NCBI RefSeq assembly: GCF_014926385.1
Contig: NZ_CP053291.1
Span: 930,001-994,000, forward strand
From: Trueperella pecoris
GTDB lineage: Bacteria > Actinomycetota > Actinomycetes > Actinomycetales > Actinomycetaceae
Length of the DNA stretch: 64,000 bases
Direction: 5' to 3'
In this document: positions 54,988 to 64,000 of the stretch, one piece after another
Layout of the letters: every line of letters starts with the position of its first letter
Numbering within the stretch: the first letter of the stretch is position 1
Notes under the pieces: generated by a model
The model's input: the letters and a program-made list of their open reading frames with translations, nothing else
Database searches by the model: none
Told to the model about the DNA's origin: nothing
Program-made: the position numbers and the translations under genes

Positions 54988-55024
54988 CAGGTGCAGGGTG
55001 ACTCAACGAGCCACCCTGCACCTG
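54988..55024 (-). terminator. Attenuating hairpin between tal and zwf
   Basis: A 13-bp perfect stem, CAGGTGCAGGGTG/CACCCTGCACCTG, around an 11-base loop lies between the tal stop and the zwf start. It has only a weak T-rich tail, so partial termination or RNA-processing is likely. Confidence 0.65.
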
Positions 55025-55035
55025 AATTGTACTAC

Positions 55036-56133
55036 CTAGTTCATCGCGTCACTCACTGTGTCAATGAGCTCCTCCCAGGCGGCTTCGAACTTCTCCACAC
55101 CTTCTTCCTCGAGCTGGGCCGCAACCTGCGGCAGGTCGATGCCGAGTAGGACGAGGTGATCCATCGTGTTCTTCGCGCTATCAAGACTGGGGCGAACCGT
55201 GTCCCCATCGAACTGCGCCGAATCCTTAACAGCCCACAACGTTGCCTCGGGCATCGTGTTGACGACGAACTTGGTCGCAAGCTGGTCGACATACATGGTG
55301 GGGGAGTAGTCGGGATTCTTCACCCCGGTGGATGCCCACAGCGGCCGCTGAAGGTTCGCACCTTCTTCCTCGAGGTCGCGGAAACGATCGGATTCTTCGA
55401 AGTGCTTGACGAAGGCGGCGTAGGCGTTGCGCGCGTTCGCCACTCCCGCCTTGCCGCGCATGCACAGCGCGGACTGGCCACCGATCTTTTCCAGACGCTT
55501 GTCGATTTCCGTATCCACGCGGGAAACGAAGAAAGACGCGACGGAGTGGATCTTGGACAGGTCCTTGCCGTTCTTTAGCGCCTTTTCGAGGCCGGTGAGG
55601 TAGGCATCGATGACCGCTTCGTAACGTTCAACGGAGAAGATGAGCGTAACGTTGACGGAGATCCCCTCAGCAATAGCTTCGCGGATAGCCGGAAGCCCGG
55701 CGGCCGTGGCGGGAATCTTGATCATGGCGTTGGGTCGATCAACCTTGGCCCACAACTCCTTGGCCTGGGCCAAGGTCGGAGCGGGATTGTGTGCGAGGCG
55801 CGGATCGACCTCGATCGAGACACGCCCGTCGTAACCCGAGCTCGCTGCGAAGGTGTCGGCGAAGACATCGCAGGCGCGGCGGACGTCGTCCGTGGTCAGT
55901 TCCGTAATGATCTGCTCGGCGGTCAAGCCCTTGTCTGCGAGGCGCTTGACGTCTTCTCGGTAATCGTCAGAGCCCGAGATCGAGGCCTGGAAGATCGCCG
56001 GATTGGTTGTGACGCCAACGACGTTGTGCTCCGCGATGAGCTGGGCGAGGTTGCCGCTTGTGAGGCGGCCACGCGAGAGGTCGTCGAGCCAGATCGAGAC
56101 GCCCAGATCGGACAGTCGTGCAAGATTGGTCAT
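55036..56133 (-). CDS. tal: Transaldolase
   Basis: This 365-aa enzyme of the non-oxidative pentose phosphate pathway transfers a dihydroxyacetone unit. The N-terminus is [17 protein letters not shown] and [15 protein letters not shown] is conserved. The Schiff-base Lys lies in [12 protein letters not shown]. The length fits the actinobacterial class. ATG 56133 follows AAGGAG, 10 bases after the tkt stop. Confidence 0.97.
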   Translation of the reverse strand: MTNLARLSDLGVSIWLDDLSRGRLTSGNLAQLIAEHNVVGVTTNPAIFQASISGSDDYREDVKRLADKGLTAEQIITELTTDDVRRACDVFADTFAASSGYDGRVSIEVDPRLAHNPAPTLAQAKELWAKVDRPNAMIKIPATAAGLPAIREAIAEGISVNVTLIFSVERYEAVIDAYLTGLEKALKNGKDLSKIHSVASFFVSRVDTEIDKRLEKIGGQSALCMRGKAGVANARNAYAAFVKHFEESDRFRDLEEEGANLQRPLWASTGVKNPDYSPTMYVDQLATKFVVNTMPEATLWAVKDSAQFDGDTVRPSLDSAKNTMDHLVLLGIDLPQVAAQLEEEGVEKFEAAWEELIDTVSDAMN

Positions 56134-56143
56134 GAAAGTCTCC

Positions 56144-58237
56144 TTACTTCGCTGCCGCGATAGATTCCTTGGCGGCCCGTGCGACATTGGCGGCGTTTAT
56201 GCCGTACTTGTCGAGGAGCAGATCGCCTGCGGCGGATTCGCCAAAGTGGTCAATGCCCACCATGCGTCCGGCGTCGCCGACGAAGGTGCGCCAACCAAAG
56301 GTAGAACCGGCCTCGACGGAGACACGCGCCTTGATCGACGAAGGAATGACCGACTCGCGGTAGTCCTCGTCCTGTTCGGTGAACCACTCGATACACGGCA
56401 TGGAAACGACGCGAGCACCGATGCCTTCCTTGGCGAGCTCCTGACGAGCCTCGAGGGCAACCGCGACCTCCGAGCCGGTGGCGATGAGGACGACGTCGAC
56501 TCTCTCGGCGTCCGCTAGGACGTAACCGCCCTTGAGAACGCCCTCGGCGGAGGCAAGCGTGTCGGCTGTTGCCTCGCCCTCGCCACGTGCGGGCACGGGA
56601 AGGTTCTGGCGGGAGAGGATGATGCCTGCCGGGCGGTCGGTGCGCTCGAGGATGCCGCGCCACGCGTAGGAGACCTCGTTGGCGTCGGCGGGGCGAACAA
56701 TATCGAGGCCTGGAATCGCACGGTAGGCCCACAGATGCTCGATGGGCTGGTGGGTCGGACCATCTTCGCCAACGCCCACCGAATCGTGGGTCCAGACGAA
56801 GATGGATGGGGTCTTCATGATCGCTGCCAGGCGTACGGCCGGACGCATGTAGTCGGCGAATACGAAGAAGGTGCCGCCGTACGGGCGGGTCAAACCGTGA
56901 AGGCTGATTCCGTTGACGATCGCTCCCATTCCATGCTCGCGAACTCCGAAGTGAAGGTTACGGCCGAAAGCATTGCCGGGGAACATCGACGAGGAGCGGT
57001 CTTCGGGGAAGAAGGACGGCTCGCCCTTGAGGAGAGTGTTGTTCGATCCGGCCAGATCGGACGAACCGCCCCACAGCTCTGGCAGAACATCCTTCACGGC
57101 GTTCAGGACGACGCCCGATGCGGCGCGAGTGGCAACCGCCTTGCCGGCCTCGAACGTGGGGAAGGCGTCTTCGAAGGCCTCGGGCAGTTCGCGTGCCTGG
57201 AGGCGCTCGAGCAGGTTCTTCTGCTCCGGGTTCGCTGCCGCCCACTCGTCGAACTTGGCCTGCCATTCTTCGCGGGCAGCCTTGGCCTTCGCTGCGGCCT
57301 GGGAACGGGTGTGCTCAAGAACCTCGGGGGCGATGAAGAAGGACTTGTCCGGATCCAGGCCGAGGATCTCCTTCGTCTGACGGATCTCGTCTTCGCCCAG
57401 TGCGGCGCCGTGTGCGGCGCCGGTTCCCTGCTTGGTTGGCGTCGGCCACGCGATGATGGTGGACAGCTTGATGATCGAGGGCTTGTCCGTGACTTTCTTG
57501 GCTTCCTCGATGGCGTTGAAGAGGGCCTCGACGTCCTCGTGGTAATCGCCACCGTTGAGCCAATCCACGTGCTGGGTGTGCCAGCCGTAAGCCGCGTAAC
57601 GAGCTAGGACGTCCTCGGAGAAGGCGATCGATGTGTCGTCTTCAATGGAAATGCGGTTATCGTCGTAAATGAGGATGAGGTTGCCCAGCTTCTGGGTGCC
57701 CGCGAGCGAGGAAGCCTCGGAGGTTATCCCCTCCTCGAGACAGCCATCGCCGGAAATGACGTACACGAAGTGATCGAAGATGGACTCGCCCTCGGGGGCG
57801 TCGGGGTCGAGGAGGCCGTGCGCGCGGCGGGCGGCCATGGCCATGCCGACGGCGGAGGACAGCCCCTGGCCGAGCGGACCGGTGGTGATCTCGACGCCCT
57901 TGGTGTGCCCATACTCAGGGTGTCCCGGAGTGAGGGAGCCCTCGGTGCGCAAAGCCGCGAGATCGTCCATCTCGAGGCCGTAGCCTGCGAGGAAGAGCTG
58001 GACGTACTGGGTGAGGGAGGAATGCCCTGCCGACATGACGAAGCGATCGCGGCCGAGCCACTGGTCATCGTGAGGGTCATGGCGCATGACCTTCTGGAAG
58101 AGGACGTAGGCGGCAGGGGAAAGCGACATTGCAGTTCCCGGGTGGCCATTGCCGACCTTCTGGACAGCGTCTGCGGCGAGAACTCGGCCGGTATCAACGG
58201 CCTTCTGGTCGAGATCGCTCCATTCAAACGTCGTCAT
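56144..58237 (-). CDS. tkt: Transketolase
   Basis: This 697-aa thiamine-diphosphate enzyme has the N-terminal signature [17 protein letters not shown] and ThDP-binding motif [31 protein letters not shown] is conserved, and the pyrimidine domain has [16 protein letters not shown] with the catalytic Glu. ATG 58237 is preceded by AAGGAG. It is the first gene of the operon running tkt-tal-zwf-opcA, and divergent from xerD. Confidence 0.98.
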   Translation of the reverse strand: MTTFEWSDLDQKAVDTGRVLAADAVQKVGNGHPGTAMSLSPAAYVLFQKVMRHDPHDDQWLGRDRFVMSAGHSSLTQYVQLFLAGYGLEMDDLAALRTEGSLTPGHPEYGHTKGVEITTGPLGQGLSSAVGMAMAARRAHGLLDPDAPEGESIFDHFVYVISGDGCLEEGITSEASSLAGTQKLGNLILIYDDNRISIEDDTSIAFSEDVLARYAAYGWHTQHVDWLNGGDYHEDVEALFNAIEEAKKVTDKPSIIKLSTIIAWPTPTKQGTGAAHGAALGEDEIRQTKEILGLDPDKSFFIAPEVLEHTRSQAAAKAKAAREEWQAKFDEWAAANPEQKNLLERLQARELPEAFEDAFPTFEAGKAVATRAASGVVLNAVKDVLPELWGGSSDLAGSNNTLLKGEPSFFPEDRSSSMFPGNAFGRNLHFGVREHGMGAIVNGISLHGLTRPYGGTFFVFADYMRPAVRLAAIMKTPSIFVWTHDSVGVGEDGPTHQPIEHLWAYRAIPGLDIVRPADANEVSYAWRGILERTDRPAGIILSRQNLPVPARGEGEATADTLASAEGVLKGGYVLADAERVDVVLIATGSEVAVALEARQELAKEGIGARVVSMPCIEWFTEQDEDYRESVIPSSIKARVSVEAGSTFGWRTFVGDAGRMVGIDHFGESAAGDLLLDKYGINAANVARAAKESIAAAK

Positions 58238-58323
58238 GAATATTCTCCTTACTATTGGGGCACGTAGTCCGAGTGCCGATAGCATTAATCCTACGTGTAT
58301 TTCTCACAAAGGGAGGAAGGGAC

Positions 58324-59268
58324 ATGAGTAGACGCGCAGAAGTGCATAGTGACACGTTTGACGCCGATATCCGCCAATATCTCGCCCACCTCAGTGTCGA
58401 ACGTTCGCTGTCCGAGCACACGATCGCCGCCTACCGCCGGGACATTGACCACTACGTCGCGCATCTGCGCACCCGCGGCGTTTCGGCCTTCACGGACGCA
58501 ACCGCTGAGGACGCCGTCTCCTTCGTCGACTACCTGCGTGAGGGGCGTTCCGGAAAGGCTTTCGCCACATCGTCCGTGGCCCGAATGACGACGGCCATTC
58601 GCCGCCTCCACGAGTTTCTTCTCCTCGAAGGGCGCACGACGTCGGACCCCACAGCCGACCTTCACCCTCCGAAGCTTGGGGGCAGACTCCCGAAGGCCAT
58701 CACCGTTGAAGAAATGAATAGGCTCATTGAGGCGGCGTCGTTCGGGGACGGGACCGTCGCGCTTCGCGATCGCGCCCTTGTCGAAATCCTCTACGGCACG
58801 GGCGCGCGCATCTCCGAGGCCGTGGGGCTCACGGCCGGCGATATCGACCTCGATTCGGCGACTATTCGCCTCTTCGGCAAGGGGCGTAAAGAACGCCTCC
58901 TGCCACTCGGGCGCTACGCGGTCGAGGCGCTTGAGGCCTACCTGGTTCGGGGCCGGCCAGCGCTGGCTGCGAAGGGCACGGGGACGGCGTCGTTATTCTT
59001 GAACAAGCGCGGAAAGCCGCTGACGAGGCAATCGGCGTGGAACGCGATCGCCGAGATAGCCCAACGAGCCCGGATCGAGGGCGTCTCGCCGCACACGTTC
59101 CGTCATTCGTTTGCCACCCACCTGCTCCAGGGCGGGGCAGACGTTCGTATCGTCCAGGAAATGCTCGGGCACTCGTCGGTGACAACCACGCAGATCTACA
59201 CGAAGGTGACGGGAACGACCCTCCGTGAAATGTATGCCAGTTCCCACCCGCGTGCCTTGCACACGTAA
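58324..59268 (+). CDS. xerD: Tyrosine recombinase XerD
   Basis: This 314-aa site-specific recombinase resolves chromosome dimers at dif. The N-terminal SAM-like domain binds DNA. Catalytic residues are visible as Arg in GTGARISEAVGL, Lys in GKGRKERLLPL, His-Arg in HTFRHSFATH, His in LGHSSVTTT and nucleophile Tyr in QIYTKV. ATG 58324 follows GGGAGGAAGGG. The position before parA-scpA-scpB is standard in Actinobacteria. Confidence 0.95.
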   Translation: MSRRAEVHSDTFDADIRQYLAHLSVERSLSEHTIAAYRRDIDHYVAHLRTRGVSAFTDATAEDAVSFVDYLREGRSGKAFATSSVARMTTAIRRLHEFLLLEGRTTSDPTADLHPPKLGGRLPKAITVEEMNRLIEAASFGDGTVALRDRALVEILYGTGARISEAVGLTAGDIDLDSATIRLFGKGRKERLLPLGRYAVEALEAYLVRGRPALAAKGTGTASLFLNKRGKPLTRQSAWNAIAEIAQRARIEGVSPHTFRHSFATHLLQGGADVRIVQEMLGHSSVTTTQIYTKVTGTTLREMYASSHPRALHT

Positions 59269-59286
59269 GAAACATGATGGATCGGG

Positions 59287-59292
59287 TAGATT
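59287..59292 (+). promoter_or_regulatory. Leaderless -10 box of the parA-scpAB operon
   Basis: TAGATT ends 6 nt before GTG 59299. Confidence 0.55.
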
Positions 59293-59298
59293 AGTGTC

Positions 59299-60156
59299 GT
59301 GACTCCTGTACAGACTGATCTTCTCAACGAACTGGATCCGGACCGCGATTTCCCATTGCCTCCGGATCTTGATTCCCACGGCCCGGCGCGCATCATCGCG
59401 ATGTGTAATCAGAAGGGCGGCGTGGGCAAAACGACGACGTCGATCAACCTCGCCGCGGCGCTTGCTGAATACGGTCGGAAGGTGTTGATTGTGGACTTCG
59501 ATCCGCAGGGCGCGGCGTCGGCGGGCGTGGGCATCAACGCGATGATGCTCGAGCGTACCCTCTACGACGAGATGCTCTCGGCCAAGCCTGACATCACGCG
59601 TATCATCCATCACACGTCCACCGAGAACCTGGATATTGTGCCAGCCAATATCGAGCTGTCCGCCGCCGAAATCCAGCTCATCAATGAGGTGGCCCGCGAG
59701 CAATCGCTCATGAGGGTCTTGCGGCCCGTGGTTGGCAAGTACGACGTCATCATCGTCGACTGCCAGCCTTCGCTCGGCCTCCTCACGATCAATGCGCTGA
59801 CCGCGGCACACGGAGTCATGATCCCGCTCGAGGCGGAGTTCTTCGCCATGCGCGGCGTGGCGCTCCTCATCGACCAGATCGAGCGCGTCCAGGATCGGCT
59901 CAACCCGCAGCTGACCGTTGACGGCGTGTTGTTGACGATGGTCGACACCCGCACGCTGCACGCGCGCGAGGTCATCTCGACGATTCGCCAGCAGTTTGCT
60001 GACAAAGTATTCGACACCCAGATTCCGCGCACCGTGCGCTTCCCCGACGCGACGATCGCCGCCGAACCGATCACCGCCTACGACCCGAAATCCAAGGGAG
60101 CGGAGGCGTACCGCCGCCTGGCGCGCGAGCTCATTTCCCGCGGCGGCGCGCCGTAG
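59299..60156 (+). CDS. ParA-family ATPase
   Basis: This 285-aa deviant Walker ATPase has the motif CNQKGGVGKTTTSINLA after a 35-residue N-terminal extension. VDFDPQGAAS, VIIVDCQPSLGLLTINAL and the C-terminal VRFPDATIAAEPI follow. It has no adjacent parB, so it is the scpAB-linked paralogue rather than the oriC ParA. The GTG is probably leaderless. It overlaps scpA by one base (TAGTG). Confidence 0.93.
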   Translation: MTPVQTDLLNELDPDRDFPLPPDLDSHGPARIIAMCNQKGGVGKTTTSINLAAALAEYGRKVLIVDFDPQGAASAGVGINAMMLERTLYDEMLSAKPDITRIIHHTSTENLDIVPANIELSAAEIQLINEVAREQSLMRVLRPVVGKYDVIIVDCQPSLGLLTINALTAAHGVMIPLEAEFFAMRGVALLIDQIERVQDRLNPQLTVDGVLLTMVDTRTLHAREVISTIRQQFADKVFDTQIPRTVRFPDATIAAEPITAYDPKSKGAEAYRRLARELISRGGAP

Positions 60157-61004
60157 TGAGTCAGGGCGAGGACCTCTTTAGCTCCGACGGATTCGCGGTT
60201 GATCTCGACGTGTTCTCGGGGCCGTTTGAGGTCCTCCTTTCCCTAATTTCCCGCAAAAAGCTTGATATTACCGAGGTGTCGCTCGCCGAGGTAACCGACG
60301 AATTCGTGGCCTTCGTCCGAGCCCAAGACGAGGCAGACCTATCACAAATGTCTGAGTTTGTCCTCGTGGCTGCGACCTTGCTCGATATGAAAGCCGCCAG
60401 GTTGCTACCGCACGACGATTCGGAGGACGAGGATCTCGAACTCTTGGGGGCCCGGGATTTACTGTTCGCCAAGCTCCTTCAATACAAAGCATTCAAGGAC
60501 GTGGCGGCCGACCTCGCCGCGACGCTTGGTGTGCAGTCCTTGTCCCATCCGCGTGACGTGCCGATGGAGGATCGTTTCCGGCGGTTGTTGCCCGAGGTCG
60601 ACCTTCGGATCAACCTCGACGATCTGGCGCGCATGGCTGCCCGCGCGTTCACCCGCACACCCCATGAGGTGACACTTGATCACCTTCATGATCCCCTCAT
60701 TCCCGTGGAGAGCCAGGTAGCTTACCTTCGCGAGCGGCTCATCGTCGGCGATAGGGTGTCGTTTCGGGAGCTGTGCCGGGAGGCACACTCAGTCTCGCTG
60801 CTCGTCTCCCGATTTCTCGCGGTGCTCGAGATGCTGAGAAACCGAGAGGTCGACGTCGCTCAAGAGGGGCCGCTCGCCGCGCTGTACGTCACCCGATTGA
60901 CGAAGGAGATTCCCTCCCGCGACGTCGACGAATCCGAGTGGGGGAGCGCAGAACCCAATCCTGGTACAGAACAGCACGTGGAAAGTGAGCAACGCAATGA
61001 GTGA
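60156..61004 (+). CDS. scpA: Segregation and condensation protein A
   Basis: This 282-aa kleisin subunit of the SMC condensin complex has the N-terminal VDLDVFSGPFEVLLSLISRKKLDITEVSLAEVTDEF, which contacts the SMC neck. The middle is acidic (DDSEDEDLELLGARDLL), and the C-terminal winged helix is VSLLVSRFLAVLEMLRNREVDVAQE. The GTG start overlaps parA. The 3' end overlaps scpB. Confidence 0.95.
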   Translation: MSQGEDLFSSDGFAVDLDVFSGPFEVLLSLISRKKLDITEVSLAEVTDEFVAFVRAQDEADLSQMSEFVLVAATLLDMKAARLLPHDDSEDEDLELLGARDLLFAKLLQYKAFKDVAADLAATLGVQSLSHPRDVPMEDRFRRLLPEVDLRINLDDLARMAARAFTRTPHEVTLDHLHDPLIPVESQVAYLRERLIVGDRVSFRELCREAHSVSLLVSRFLAVLEMLRNREVDVAQEGPLAALYVTRLTKEIPSRDVDESEWGSAEPNPGTEQHVESEQRNE

Positions 61005-61551
61005 GGAATTCCAGAGAGGAGCACTTGAGGCAATCCTCATGGTCGCACCTGATCCGGTGCCGCTTGGCAGGCTCGCCCAAACAATCGAGCTGGAGGAGGC
61101 TGAAACGTTGAGGCTTCTGCGCAAACTCGCCGCTGAATATGCCGGTGACCAGCGCGGATTCCTTCTCAGGGAGGTCGGAGGCGGGTGGCGTCTGTACTCC
61201 CATCCGCGCTACAGCGAGGTCGTAGGCGAGTTCATCACGGCCGGCCAATCAACACGCCTTTCGGTCCAAGCGCTCGAAACGCTCGCGGTGATCGCCTACC
61301 GTCAGCCGACCACCCGCGCTCAAATCGCGTCAATTCGCGGTGTTGAGGTAGACTCTGTTGTTCGAACTTTGGTGACGAGAGGTCTCGTCGAGCAGGTCGG
61401 TACGACGGCCGCAACCGGGGCGTCCCTCTATGGCACTACGCCACTCTTTCTTGAGAAGATGGGAATGAATTCCCTGGATGACCTTGCCCCCTTGGCACCC
61501 TACCTACCAGATGACGCCGATCTTGACGACGTCGAAAAGGAGCTACGATGA
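60997..61551 (+). CDS. scpB: Segregation and condensation protein B
   Basis: This 184-aa dimeric winged-helix partner of ScpA has RGALEAILMVAPDPVPLGRLAQ, GFLLREVGGGWRLYSHP, LSVQALETLAVIAYRQPTTRAQIASIRGVEVDSVVRTL and YGTTPLFLEKMGM. I prefer ATG 60997, inside the end of scpA; GTG 60985 would add four residues. It overlaps rluB by 4 nt. Confidence 0.95.
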   Translation: MSEEFQRGALEAILMVAPDPVPLGRLAQTIELEEAETLRLLRKLAAEYAGDQRGFLLREVGGGWRLYSHPRYSEVVGEFITAGQSTRLSVQALETLAVIAYRQPTTRAQIASIRGVEVDSVVRTLVTRGLVEQVGTTAATGASLYGTTPLFLEKMGMNSLDDLAPLAPYLPDDADLDDVEKELR

Positions 61552-62303
61552 GCCGCCGCGTACAGGACCTGCATGATGCCAACGGCGAGCGTCTGCAAAA
61601 GGTGCTCGCTCACGCGGGCGTCGGCTCGAGGCGAGCATGCGAGGCGCTCATTGAAGAAGGACGCGTGTGTGTGGACGGCGTCGTTGTTCGTCAGCTCGGA
61701 ATTCGAGTCAACCCGGAAACCGCGGTCATTCACGTTGATGGCAACCGGGTCCAGCTCGACGAAACGAAGGTCACCCTCGTGTGCTACAAGGAGCGCGGCG
61801 TCGTCTCCACCATGAGCGACGACCAGGGCCGCGCGACCCTCGCCGACTATGTGGCTGAGCGAACGGAGCGCCTCTACCACGTCGGCCGGCTCGACGCGGA
61901 GACCGAGGGCATCATCCTTTTGACCAACGATGGCGAACTCGCCCACCGTCTTACCCACCCCTCCTACGAAGTGCCCAAGACGTACATCGCTCGGGTGGAG
62001 GGTACGGTAACCCGTGGGCTGACGAAGGTGCTCGAAAAGGGCATCACGCTCGACGACGGCCCGGTCAAGGTCGATCGGTTCGTCATTCGTGAGGCGGGCA
62101 AGAGGCACTCCATCGTCGAGGTCACCCTGCACTCCGGGCGTAACCGGATCGTTCGTCGAATGATGGAGGAGGTCGGCTTCCCCGTGATCGATCTCGTCCG
62201 TACGCAGTTTGCCAACATCGCCATCGGGCGGCTCAAGCCCGGTCAGGTGCGCACGGTCGCAGGCTCCGAGCTGGGTGCGCTCATGAGCATGGTGGATCTG
62301 TGA
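61548..62303 (+). CDS. rluB: 23S rRNA pseudouridine synthase (RluB family)
   Basis: This 251-aa enzyme has an N-terminal S4 RNA-binding domain (RLQKVLAHAGVGSRRACEALIEEGRVCVDG) and a catalytic domain with YHVGRLDAETEGIILLTNDG, whose Asp is catalytic. TLHSGRNRIVRRMMEEVGFPV is the late motif. It overlaps scpB (ATGA) and the tyrA-cmk gene (GTGA). Confidence 0.95.
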   Translation: MSRRVQDLHDANGERLQKVLAHAGVGSRRACEALIEEGRVCVDGVVVRQLGIRVNPETAVIHVDGNRVQLDETKVTLVCYKERGVVSTMSDDQGRATLADYVAERTERLYHVGRLDAETEGIILLTNDGELAHRLTHPSYEVPKTYIARVEGTVTRGLTKVLEKGITLDDGPVKVDRFVIREAGKRHSIVEVTLHSGRNRIVRRMMEEVGFPVIDLVRTQFANIAIGRLKPGQVRTVAGSELGALMSMVDL

Positions 62304-64000
62304 AAGACACCGTGCTGACCCAATCTCCGGTGCTGATCATCGGCACCGGCCTTTTGGGGACCTCGATCGCCTTGCGGCTTCGCCGTGCGGGGGTCAGCGT
62401 GCACCTCGAGGATGCCTCTCCGGTGGCGGCCGCCTTAGCTCGGGACCTCGGCGCGGGCTCGTTGGATCCCGTGGCGGATCCCAAACTCGTCATCGTGGCG
62501 ATCCCGCCTGACGTGACGGCGCCGGCCGTGCGATCCGCCTTGGAGCGTTTCCCCAACGCCGTCGTCTCCGATGTTGCCTCCGTTAAGGACCAGATTCGCC
62601 TCGAGCTTGAGGGTCATCCCGGCTTCGAGCGCTGGGTCGGTTCCCATCCGATGGCGGGCAAGGAACGGTCCGGTGCTATTGCGGCGGACGCGGATCTGTT
62701 CGTTGGCCGTCCGTGGGTGATCGCGGCCAATGAGCGCACCTCGGCTGCGGCGATCGGCACCGTCCGCACGCTCGCCGTCGACATGGGCGGGGCCGTGGTG
62801 ATGCTCGATTCCGCCGAGCACGATCACGCGGTTGCTCTCGTGTCCCATATGCCCCAAGTCATGAGTTCGCTCGTCGCCAGCGCGCTTCGCGATGCTCCCG
62901 CACAAGCGCTCGATCTGGCCGGCCAGGGCCTGCGCGACGTGACGCGTATTGCCGAGTCGGACCCGCTTCTGTGGACGTCGATCATTAGCGGCAACCGCCA
63001 GCAGATCGCGGGCGTCCTGCGGGGCATTTCTGCCCGCTTGGGAGCACTCGTGTCGGCGCTCGATCGTCAAGGTGGCGGACTCGACCGCATCTCGTCCGTG
63101 ATTGCCGATGGCAACAGGGGAGTGGCACGTATTCCCGGCAAACATGGCGGGGCTCGCGCCTCGTATGCGGAAGTGATCGTTTTGATCCCGGACGAGCCCG
63201 GCATGCTGGGTAAGCTTTTCGCCGAGATCGGCGACATCGGTGTAAATATTGAAGACCTCGAGATGGAACATTCTGCCAAGCAGCAGGTGGGCAGGGTTAT
63301 CTTGAAGGTCAATCCGCAACAGGGCCTGCCGTTGGAGCGCGGGCTCGAAGAGAGGGGATGGAGAGTCGTGAGGACTGAGAATCGCCAGCCGCTAGTGATT
63401 GCTATTGATGGCCCGTCGGGTTCCGGCAAGTCGACGGTCGCTCGACGCGTGGCGGACGAGCTCGGCCTGTCTTACCTCGATACGGGCGCGATGTATCGCG
63501 CGGCCACCTGGTGGGCTCTGCACGAGGGCATCGATCTTGACGATGAAGAGAGCGTCCTGCGCGCCACCCAGAACATGCCGCTGTCGATCGATCTGGATCC
63601 GCGCGACCAGCGCTTCGTCTGCGCCGACAGCGATATCACGGGCGCCATCCGTACGTCGGACCTGGCCAAGGTCGTGTCGAAGGTTGCGGTTAACCTTGCC
63701 GTGCGCGCCGAGCTGGTGGGCATGCAGCAGGCGATTATCGCCGAGGAGACGACGCCGTCGGGCCACTCGCAAGGCCGCGGGATCGTCGTGGAGGGGCGTG
63801 ACATCACCACCGTTGTGGCCCCCGATGCTCCCGTTCGCGTCCTACTGACCGCCTCGGAGGAGGCGCGCCTGGCTCGCCGGGCGAAGGAAAACCTCGGAAA
63901 TGCGGACCGCCAGGCGATCGAGGCCACGCGTGACGAGGTTCTTCGCCGTGACCGCGACGATTCGACCGTGTCGAACTTTACGGTCGCCGAGGACGGCGTG
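62300..64000 (+). CDS. Prephenate dehydrogenase-cytidylate kinase fusion (partial at window edge)
   Basis: One frame starts at GTG 62300 and remains open to the end, at least 567 residues. Residues 1-355 are TyrA: the NAD loop IIGTGLLGTSIA at 13-24, GSHPMAGKERSG with H116, SHMPQVMSSLVA, then a C-terminal ACT domain from about 290 (VIVLIPDEPGMLGKLFAEIG). With almost no linker, residues 363 onward are cytidylate kinase (VIAIDGPSGSGKSTVA with Lys377, YLDTGAMYRA, GIVVEGRDITTVVAPDA, LRRDRDDS). The products would make 4-hydroxyphenylpyruvate and phosphorylate CMP. An internal GTG at 63368 (codon 357) could also start Cmk alone. The end lies outside the window; in relatives Cmk may be joined to the GTPase Der. 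Confidence 0.9.
   Translation, partial: MKDTVLTQSPVLIIGTGLLGTSIALRLRRAGVSVHLEDASPVAAALARDLGAGSLDPVADPKLVIVAIPPDVTAPAVRSALERFPNAVVSDVASVKDQIRLELEGHPGFERWVGSHPMAGKERSGAIAADADLFVGRPWVIAANERTSAAAIGTVRTLAVDMGGAVVMLDSAEHDHAVALVSHMPQVMSSLVASALRDAPAQALDLAGQGLRDVTRIAESDPLLWTSIISGNRQQIAGVLRGISARLGALVSALDRQGGGLDRISSVIADGNRGVARIPGKHGGARASYAEVIVLIPDEPGMLGKLFAEIGDIGVNIEDLEMEHSAKQQVGRVILKVNPQQGLPLERGLEERGWRVVRTENRQPLVIAIDGPSGSGKSTVARRVADELGLSYLDTGAMYRAATWWALHEGIDLDDEESVLRATQNMPLSIDLDPRDQRFVCADSDITGAIRTSDLAKVVSKVAVNLAVRAELVGMQQAIIAEETTPSGHSQGRGIVVEGRDITTVVAPDAPVRVLLTASEEARLARRAKENLGNADRQAIEATRDEVLRRDRDDSTVSNFTVAEDGV

Noticed and set aside
58255-58323. 23-residue upstream extension of XerD
   Set aside because: The strong ribosome binding site GGGAGGAAGGG directly precedes ATG 58324, and the extension is not family-like.

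Overview
The window is a gene-dense, high-GC actinobacterial chromosome segment. It holds about 59 protein genes, two tRNA genes, and no insertion sequence, prophage, CRISPR array or gene-free stretch longer than about 300 bases. The lineage evidence is the pupylation cluster, ImuB/DnaE2, OpcA, WhiA next to RapZ/YvcK, a CoaE with a C-terminal extension, a PdtaR-type ANTAR regulator, and many leaderless starts. Small intergenic gaps, loss of the 20S proteasome genes, a reduced trp cluster and gene fusion suggest a modest-sized, host-associated member of the Actinomycetaceae (Trueperella/Arcanobacterium/Actinotignum-like). This placement is inference; no marker in the window settles the genus.

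Layout. 1-5.0 kb: mutasome cassette (end of an ImuA-like gene, imuB, dnaE2). 5.1-14.3 kb: small or single genes (hypothetical, MazG-like hydrolase, tRNA-Leu(GAG), aroE), then a three-gene operon (class I glutamine amidotransferase, GCS2-type carboxylate-amine ligase, M20 peptidase), an acidic-tail protein, a degenerate aldo/keto reductase, uppP, a HAD phosphatase and a RecB-like nuclease. 14.4-21.2 kb: trmI-arc-dop-pup-pafA-FKBP, a complete pupylation system without prcB/prcA. 21.2-28.3 kb: a P-loop kinase, hisF-hisI-trpC-trpB-trpA-lgt, pyk and tRNA-Leu(CAA). 28.4-36.2 kb: pdtaR, a thioesterase, polA, a methyltransferase, rpsA, a pyroglutamyl-peptidase and coaE. 36.3-45.8 kb: uvrB, a Mn2+ riboswitch with a TerC-family gene, an SBF transporter with a YciI protein, then uvrA-uvrC. 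45.8-52.5 kb: rapZ-yvcK-whiA, then gap-pgk-tpiA-secG. 52.5-58.2 kb, minus strand: tkt-tal-zwf-opcA. 58.3-64 kb: xerD-parA-scpA-scpB-rluB and a gene in which prephenate dehydrogenase reads in frame into cytidylate kinase and on past the window edge.

Main points. (1) tyrA and cmk form one reading frame with no stop between them. (2) trpA is 221 aa because a block of roughly 45-50 residues carrying both catalytic acids (Glu49 and Asp60 of the E. coli enzyme) is missing, and trpE is absent from its usual place. (3) The pupylation cluster lacks the 20S core, and the ARC ATPase lacks the C-terminal QYL docking tail. (4) A yybP-ykoY-like manganese riboswitch precedes the TerC gene, and its P1 stem overlaps a hairpin abutting the ribosome binding site. 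(5) At least 15 genes have a TAnnnT -10 box exactly 6-7 nt before the start codon, which implies leaderless mRNAs. (6) The aldo/keto reductase has lost its catalytic Lys and His.

How the genes work together. DNA repair and SOS functions (imuB/dnaE2, polA, uvrB, uvrA-uvrC with a LexA-like box), central carbon metabolism (lower glycolysis and pentose phosphate, facing each other around one bidirectional terminator), chromosome segregation (xerD, parA, scpAB) and cell-envelope precursors (uppP, lgt, rapZ/yvcK) make up most of the window. It is essentially core chromosome.
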